Position numbers and translations under genes: made by a program. A stretch of DNA of 64,000 nucleotides, from contig CM052359.1 of assembly GCA_028551475.1 (NCBI GenBank), positions 16,121,583 through 16,185,582 of the forward strand, written 5' to 3'. This document shows positions 57,733 to 64,000 of this stretch, piece after piece. Source of the DNA: Casuarina equisetifolia. Its lineage: Eukaryota > Streptophyta > Magnoliopsida > Fagales > Casuarinaceae. The notes under the pieces are model-generated. The model was not told where the DNA came from and searched no databases. It was given only the letters and a program-made list of their open reading frames with translations. Numbering within the stretch: position 1 is the first letter of the stretch; each line of letters starts with the position of its first letter.

Positions 57733-57948
57733 TTTTGCTCGAGGACGAGCAAAATTTTAAGTTTGGGGGTGTGGCATTGTTGTTTTGAAAAATACTATGG
57801 AGTGATTGGTGGTGTTAAAATATGTTGTTTAGTGTTGTTTGTGTGTAATTTCTTGTGCTTTTTGTGAGTAAATTTTTTTTTATGTTGTCATAATGTGTTG
57901 TTTAGAGCTTTTGCTCGAGGACGAGCAAAATGTTAAGTTTGGGGGTGT
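57733..57948 (+). repeat. Duplicated hairpin plus polypurine module, 3' end of G3
   Basis: Copy 1: hairpin 57733-57754 and purine run AAGTTTGGGGGTGT to 57772. Copy 2: hairpin 57909-57930 and purine run to 57948, directly against the 3' LTR. Both hairpins have a perfect 9-bp stem TTTTGCTCG / CGAGCAAAA and loop AGGA. Spacing is 176 bp. The second is the working polypurine tract by position. Confidence 0.82.
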
Positions 57949-59588
57949 TGATAACTTTATTTTATATAGAGTTATTTTGATTATTTTAGGTAATGTTTAA
58001 TATAGTTTTTATTAAATTATATTTGTATTTAATTATATTTATGTATGTTTTTGCTATTTTATGCAGTAAACCCAAAGTAGAAGAAAAAGAAGCAATAAAT
58101 CATGCAAAATCAAATTATGGAAAAAGAAAGAAAATGACAAAAAGGAAAGTCAAAAGAAGAAAGGAAAATCGTAACCTATTGGGTTTTGGAAGCCGACTAA
58201 CAAAAGGCAGTGGATAATCGGGTTTTGAAGGGGGAAAACAGAGAACAGAGGAGAACAGAGGAGAGATTTCGGTGGCTAGGACCTCGCCAGAAAAGCAGAG
58301 GCCATGCGCGACAGCGCGGGACTCTGTAGACATCGGCGGTTTGGCGAAAGCCAACCGTGAGGTTCTTTTCCGGCAAAGGTACCTATTCCTGGCCATTCTT
58401 TTCCTTTTTTTGGCCAAATTTGAGAGATTTCTGGTGATCTGAAAGCAGATTTGAATTCCTAGAGAGATTTTCGTTGTTTCTGTACCAAATTCACGGCGGT
58501 TTCCGGCGAAGAAGTGCAAACGCCGACTTTGTCCATTCCGCTAGATCTATGCATTTCTGTGGTAGATTTGCACGATATTTTTACAGATCTGCAACCTAGG
58601 CATCCCAATCTATGTTTCTGGAGGTTTCTGTGAAGATCGGCGACGGACGGCAGCGGCACGTGGCGGCCGGACGGCGGCGTGTGGAGGCGCGTACAGAAGC
58701 GCATAGCGGCGTGTTTTAGCTCATTTTTCTTCCGTCTTCAGATAGTTTCTTCTTCACCCTATGATGTGCAGATTTGTGCAATTTATTTTGTGATTTGAAG
58801 ACATTTGGTGACAGCTTTAATGTTTTTAAATTCCAGAATGCTTTGTTTATGTTTTTGCACTGATTTAGGTTATTTAAATATGTTGTTTTAGTTTAATATG
58901 TTAGAGCTAGGATGGAACTTAATTATAATGTATGAATGTTATGATTATTTATGTTTTGTGAGATATTTTATGAATGTGAAGTTACATGTTACGGAGTTTA
59001 ATGCTTTTAGATGACTAGCTACCACTTAGATGACTTGATTTGCATGTTAAAGACCGACAAGAAATAACATACAGTTGCTTCTTGTAATATGCAACCATAG
59101 ATTAATATGGATAGACATATACCATGTTATTTGTGTGGCTTTTGGTGATAAGATGATCGAAAGATTTATTGTAAACCAGGAATATTCATAGAACCTAATG
59201 CATTTGGTTTGTTTCAATTCACATATAGAGATATAGTGAATTAATGAACTAAATAGGTTTACTATACCTAGACATAGGATAGTAAATAAATTAGAAAATT
59301 TCGCCATCACATAAGTAGAATTAATCTTGCTAACATGGATGATTGACATTTGTACCTAGTAATTAGGTGAAATCGGATGCTCTAACATCTTTCATTTATC
59401 AAGTTTAGATTAAATTTAGCTATTAAATTCACAATTTACCATTTCGGTTGGCTAGATAAATTCTAGGAGTTGTTCACCATTAGTAATTAATTAGTTTAGT
59501 AAACACCAGTCTTCATGGGACGATATCTGTACTCATCATTATATTACTTGTTCGACATGTACACTTGCATGTAGAATTTCACCAAACA
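57949..59588 (+). repeat. 3' LTR of G3 (1640 bp)
   Basis: TGATAACTTTATTTTATATAG to TTTCACCAAACA. Partner of 52599-54254. Most differences are C/T or G/A in the GC-rich block. Confidence 0.93.
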
Positions 59589-60480
59589 CTAATCCATCTT
59601 TGTGTACTAAATTTGTTGAACTTATGAAGAAAGAATTTGAAATGAGAGTGATGGGAGAACTTAGTTATTTTCTAGGATTGCAAATCAAGCAAATAACACA
59701 TGTTATTTTTATCCCTCAAAGTAAATTTACATATAAACTCCTTAAGAAGTTTAATTTTGACTAAGTCAAAGAAATAAACACTCCTATGAGTACTTTTACC
59801 CATATACATGTTGATCTAGAAGGTACTTCCATTGATTAAAAGTCTTATAGAAGCATGATAGGATCATTGTTATACCTCACTACTTCTTGACTTGATATTC
59901 TTTTTAGTATGTGTATTTGTGCACGTTATTAAGCTGATCCTAAGGAGAGTCATCTTGTTGTTGTCAAAAGAATCTTTAGATATCTCAAACACACACCTCA
60001 GTTAGGTATATGATATCCTAGAGATTCATCTTTTCATTTGCATGCAAATAGTAATGCGAATTATACTGGCTATAAAACTAATCGTAAGAGTACTAGTGGA
60101 ACATGTCAATTCTAAGGAAATATGTTACTTTCATGGTTTTCTAAGAAGCAATAAAGTGTTGCTATTTCTACTATCAAAATTGAATATATTGCTTTGGGGT
60201 AGTTGTTATGCATAAGTTCTTTGGATAAAAAATCAACTTGCTGATTTTAATTCATTTCAAAGTTCTATTCCTCTAAAGTGTGATAACAAAAGTGCTATTA
60301 AACTCATAAAAAATCTTGTTTTGCACTCTCACACTAAACACATAGAGATTAGACATTATTTCATAAGGGATCATGCCCTTAAGGAGATTGTCACTATAAA
60401 ATATGTCAGCACTCTTCACCAAATTGCTGACATCTTTACTAAACTTCTTGATAAAGAAAGGTTTTGTTATCTATGAAAAG
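59589..60480 (+). pseudogene. Copia C RT (right part) and RNase H region (fossil)
   Basis: After G3 the plus strand shows EFEMRVMGELSYFLGLQIKQ (about 59636-59695), then the RT-RNase H link and, near 60280-60440, copia RNase H features CDNKSAI and HIEIRHYFIRDH with an ADI.TK-like end. The match confirms that 52598 and 59589 were once neighbours. Many breaks. Confidence 0.82.
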
Positions 60481-61573
60481 AACTAGGAATGTGTAATGTA
60501 GATGATTTATAGGTTCAATTTTTGTTAAATCTACATCACTATATAAATGTATTGGCATGTATGTGCTTTTCATCATTTTCATGATTGAAGTAGCCTTCAT
60601 TGTCAATCAACATTCCCTTTCTTGTAACAAGAAAAGGCCTTTCCTAGTTTGAAGGGGAGTTTATCTTGGTATTCCACTGCAAAACTCCACACTCTATTGT
60701 AAACTCCACTCTACAACAATGGTAGGCGCTGTTACTTTGGGGGAGCTCTTGATTCATCATATTTGGTATGATCTTTTCAATTTTTGTTGCTTACTGATAC
60801 AACACATGTCTTATAAAATTTGTATCTTTTCTTTTATGCTAGGGAATTTCAATTATGGAAATATGGTGCTGCTGTCATAATAAGTTTGTTGTGTGCACAT
60901 TTTTGTTATCATATACTTTGCTGCAAATCTCTATGTATTTCACATATATATTGTTGGTTTATACAATGATATGAATGTGAAAGAGGATATGATATGTGTT
61001 GAGATATTTTAATGCTAACATGTAACTACATCCTAGTGTAGACATAAAACAACAACTCTTATGATGAAAGTTATGGTGAACATTGGTTATTCTTCATGTA
61101 TATGATTCTACTTCCTTTGTTTTATGAGTAGTTGGAATATTTTACAAGGAAGCTATCCATGAGGGGGAGTTACAAGCCTTTGTGAACTACAATTCTACAA
61201 TAATACCATGTTGTATCTATCTCTTTATGGTCCATTGTTTGCTGATTTTGGTGTTGATAAAACAAAAAGGGGGAGAAATATATGCTATGATGCTATGTTA
61301 ATCATATATATTTGATGTAGTTGGAATTGTAAAGGGAGAAATACATGATGTTATATTTGTCATTATATTGGTCATATGCACTTTAGACTTGATATAGGGG
61401 GAGAAATATTTGACTTGTTAAAGAGAATATTTCTTAATTGTTATATTGACGTGCTTTGGACTTTACATATTTTATGCATCAATATATGGACTTGGAAATC
61501 TAAAAATTGGAGGGCTAAAACCTACTTTCATTACATCAAAATATTTTATTCTATCATCATAAAAAAAGGAGAA
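60481..61573 (+). other. Copia C 3' region with several purine-rich runs
   Basis: No gene is seen. Purine-rich runs (AAGGGGAG at 60652, GAGGGGGAG at 61161, AAAAAGGGGGAGAAAT at 61264, AAAGGGAGAAAT at 61333, TAGGGGGAGAAAT at 61397) recur, and AAAAAAAGGAGA at 61561-61572 lies directly before the 3' LTR and is the likely polypurine tract. SIRE-type elements carry an envelope-like frame in this area; none is recognisable here. Confidence 0.5.
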
Positions 61574-63244
61574 TGTTGCAATATATTTTATTGATATTAG
61601 AATATATTAACATTTTGATAATGAGAAAAAGATAATTAAAGTCATTGTTTATTCATTGGCTTTTATTAGAAAAATAATGCTGGAGCATTTTGTAGGAAAA
61701 TGGATTGTTTAATGCAACCCGTAAAAGCCCAAACTAGCGAAGCCTAACATGCGTAACCTAGTAGGTTTAGATACGACCTAGCCTGCATGAATAAGACCTA
61801 GTCTAGTATGCATCCTGGTCTAAAGTGATTAAGTGACCTAGTCTAGAATGAGCAACCTGTGCTCATGCTTCTGACCTAAGCCTGTGACCTATATTTGTAA
61901 CCTAGATCTGGTTTGTGAGTTTGGGACTCGTGAATTCTGCTTGCATGCGTAATCCATAAGCATGCACTCAACCCAGCTTGACCTAGTGACTTGTTGTTTG
62001 ACACCACCACCTAAAGCTCAAATTGATTGCCAATAATAGCATCATTGAAGTAAAAAAAAAAAAGGGCTCATTTGAAAGCTATTAGAGAGTAGAATAAATC
62101 TGTGAAGAATGATTAACAACCCACTGCTCAGAGAAGATTAATTTGAAGAGATTAAGGTGTTCTTCATAGTTTGTGACCTAATTGCTTAAAACAAAAATTG
62201 GAAGGATATTAGAGAGTTTATGAAGCCAAAATCATGGGTCTTTTGTAAGGAAAACGTTGTTCTATCAATATGTGAAGCCCCCATGAAGATTTACTTCAAG
62301 GTTGAAGAGGATTAAGGAGGATTTAAGAGAAATCCAAAAACTCAACCCAGTAACCCATTTTTTGGTCCACAAAGCTCTAAATTAGTAACTTAAAATCTAA
62401 ACAAAACAATAGTGTTTTAGAGCATGATTTTGAATGGAATGAAGACAGAATGACCAGCCTTACCTTCCTTCTTTCTAATAGCTCAAAATGGATAGAGAAG
62501 AGAAAAAGGGTAGCTCCTAAAAGGAAGAAGAAGTGATGTGGATTAGAGATGCCAAAATGGCTCTTTGGAAGTGAAAGGTTAGTTGTTTTAATGCTATTTA
62601 AGAGCTACATACACATTGTTAATGGGTTGGCTAAAAATCCAAAAAAAAGCAAGCATTTTTCAAGTAACCCATACTTCTTTCTCAAGCTCTTCAAGCTTAC
62701 AAAATTGGTTCTTCATTTTGGTGATTCTAATTTGAGCTCATTACTACTTTGATACACTTGTTAGGAAATCAAATTTCTTTTTAATTCATATCTTATTTGA
62801 GCTAATTTCATATGAGTGAACAGTGCTAGGGTTCATGTGAATTTGGGGCTTTTGTCTATCTGATTTTGTATTAAGTTTTTAGCACTTTTTTAAAGCTTCT
62901 AAACTTAAATTCATGTTTTATAGAAGCTGAATTCAAAATTTGTACTTAATTGTTACTTATTGTTAAAATTCTTGGAGAGAGAATTTATAACTAGGATTAG
63001 GGGAGTGGTGCTCCCTTGTAATCAATTTGTTAATTGATTAAAGAGTGAGTCTAGTAGGTTGTTGCTAGATTGGGGTGGAGTAGGTTTTGTGGTGGCTTGG
63101 GCAGAACCACCTACCAAAAATTTATGTCTTTGTCTTATGTGATAACTTTACTTGCTACCTTGATTACTTCACATAGGAAAAATGAAAAAGACAAGAATTT
63201 TTTATAAACCTCATTCACCCTCCCCCTCTTAGGTTGTTATAGGA
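61574..63244 (+). repeat. 3' LTR of copia C (about 1.67 kb)
   Basis: Starts TGTTGCAATATATTTTATTG after a purine run and ends near CTCTTAGGTTGTTATAGGA. The right two thirds align with the partial 5' LTR. A stretch at about 61740-61910 has many loose repeats of GACCTAG and CTAGTCTAG, another LTR minisatellite. Confidence 0.7.
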
Positions 63245-63437
63245 TCCAATATATTGGATTCTTAATTGTTAAATATGAAGCAAAAGCTAGTATGGAGTGT
63301 TTGCCTTACAAGGTTGTGATGAATAGGCCTATTTATGTAACATATATAAAAATGGCTAGATCTTTCCTTTAGCTTTGAATATATGCACTAAAAATTTGCA
63401 TATCGTGAAGATCATAAGTTATTGGTGGATTAAAAGG
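63245..63437. other. Unassigned DNA
   Basis: Short stretch after copia C. A perfect 16-bp palindrome ATCCAATATATTGGAT lies at 63244-63259. No gene or element is recognised. Confidence 0.4.
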
Positions 63438-64000
63438 TGTTGGAATTAAGCTTTGAAATCCAAGCCTACTAAAGGCATAGAGCTATCCTTCTCCTTTCGA
63501 TCTCTCTCGCAACGCTGGCTCCAACAGGAAGAATGTTGAGGCGACTAAGTGTCAAAATGGCTATTTTTTGGAAAATCACCATTTGAAGCACTATAACGTC
63601 GTTTCCATCAAATTTCAATGGAAAGAATTTCAAAAAGGTTTGAACTGAAACCCTAATATGTTTAACGTTTGAGTATCTACTATAAAAGGGAGCTTTGAAT
63701 GAACTATTTGAGTTAGCTGAGACATATTCTTGCTGATTTGATCAAAAGAGAAAAAAGCCCTCATTGATTTGCTCTTACTGTCATGTTTGGTAACATTTGA
63801 AGGAAAGGAAATCTTTGGTGATATTCCCTAAACTCGTTATCTTGTGAATATCATTTGATAGATTGATCTTTGTATGTGCTAGATTATTTATAACATTATT
63901 TGCACACAAAGATTACTGTAAATCTGAAAACCTAGATTTGTGAAATTGGGGCTTTCGAGATTAGAGCTTGAATTGACTTTGTATACATTCGATTAGCTCT
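63438..64000 (+). repeat. Possible start of another copia LTR, leaves the window
   Basis: Begins TGTTGGAATTAAGC. From about 63820 it resembles the plus-strand copia solo LTR around 50020-50200 (GATTATTTATAACATTATTTGCACACAAAG, then AAACCTAGATTTG and ATTGGGGCTTTCGAGATTAGAGCTT against the same order there). The first 350 bases do not match, so it is a related but different family. Confidence 0.5.

Larger units (their letters stand above)
52599..59588 (+). mobile_element. G3: complete gag-only Ty3-gypsy (Athila/Tat-like) element, 6990 bp
   Basis: LTRs 52599-54254 (1656 bp) and 57949-59588 (1640 bp), with the exact duplication CTAAT at 52594-52598 and 59589-59593, inserted in the RT region of copia C. 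The 3694-bp interior holds a tRNA-Asp primer site, gag, a non-coding region and the duplicated hairpin/polypurine module. No pol domain is recognised. I counted about 73 base differences between the LTRs (4.5 percent) plus a few small length changes, near 1.7 million years at the rice rate. Gag is the best preserved of the three copies, with a long open part and about one or two breaks. The element depends on another's enzymes. Confidence 0.93.
35661..63244 (+). mobile_element. Copia C: old Ty1-copia (SIRE/Maximus-like) element hosting three insertions
   Basis: Plus-strand copia element with a partial 5' LTR (35661-about 36697), primer site, gag, zinc knuckle, GAG-pre-integrase, integrase, RT, RNase H, a purine-rich 3' stretch and a 3' LTR (61574-63244). 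Its own sequence adds up to about 8.8 kb; the rest is copia B, a copia solo LTR with a nested gypsy solo LTR, and G3. Each insertion is proved by an exact 5-bp duplication. LTR divergence over a sampled 330 bases is about 15 percent, the oldest here (about 5 million years or more at the rice rate). The internal part has many breaks besides the insertions. Confidence 0.85.

Noticed and set aside
63244-63259. Perfect 16-bp palindrome ATCCAATATATTGGAT.
   Set aside because: AT-rich, single copy, no companion site; could be chance in 64 kb.
1-64000. Search for CRISPR arrays, rRNA, complete tRNA, microRNA-like long hairpins and intact host genes.
   Set aside because: None was seen. Tandem arrays present are LTR minisatellites, the 280-bp repeat and simple repeats, without spacers of CRISPR type.

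Overview
This window is repetitive nuclear DNA from a flowering plant, most likely a eudicot. It is AT-rich and packed with LTR retrotransposons of plant-specific lineages: SIRE/Maximus-like Ty1-copia and Athila/Tat-like Ty3-gypsy primed by tRNA-Asp. It also holds L1-type LINE relics with a plant RNase H domain and pieces of a PPR gene, a family hugely expanded in land plants. I see no intact host gene, tRNA, rRNA or CRISPR array. The species cannot be named from this sequence.

Layout, left to right. (1) 1-5240: most of a minus-strand gag-only gypsy element (G1), cut by the window edge. (2) 5241-6494: old DNA with a LINE reverse-transcriptase relic. (3) 6671-13987: a complete gag-only gypsy element (G2, minus strand, target duplication GAAAC). 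(4) 14042-about 17990: a second LINE, with RT, zinc-binding and RNase H regions, minus strand. (5) 18124-29325: a roughly 280-bp tandem repeat split by a copia element (copia A, 18224-28567, minus), whose 5' LTR itself carries a gypsy solo LTR (25993-27394). (6) 29700-34460: a graveyard with a gypsy pol relic, a 201-bp TRIM/SMART-like mini-element, a 405-bp LTR with 11-bp terminal inverted repeats, and two PPR pseudogene fragments. (7) 34464-63244: a degraded gypsy LTR fragment, then an old plus-strand copia element (copia C) that received three insertions: copia B (37405-46246, minus, duplication GAAAA), a copia solo LTR (48995-51892, duplication GTAAC) itself holding a gypsy solo LTR (50502-51775, duplication CTTAT), and gag-only gypsy G3 (52599-59588, plus, duplication CTAAT). 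(8) About 63438-64000: the start of another copia-like LTR leaving the window.

Hand-compared LTR pairs give an order of age that agrees with the nesting: copia C is oldest (about 14 percent divergence over a sampled stretch), then copia B and A (about 6-9 percent), then G3 (about 4.5 percent) and G2 (about 3.2 percent). At the rice LTR rate of 1.3e-8 per site per year these mean roughly 5, 3, 1.7 and 1.2 million years; in a long-lived tree they would be several times older.

No new enzyme or defence system is visible. The most informative signals are structural: a family of gag-only, tRNA-Asp-primed elements with a duplicated hairpin plus polypurine module at the 3' end, LTRs that share their ends but differ in the middle, a 17-bp minisatellite inside copia LTRs, and a very small TRIM-like element. 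All LTR elements are described as fossils.
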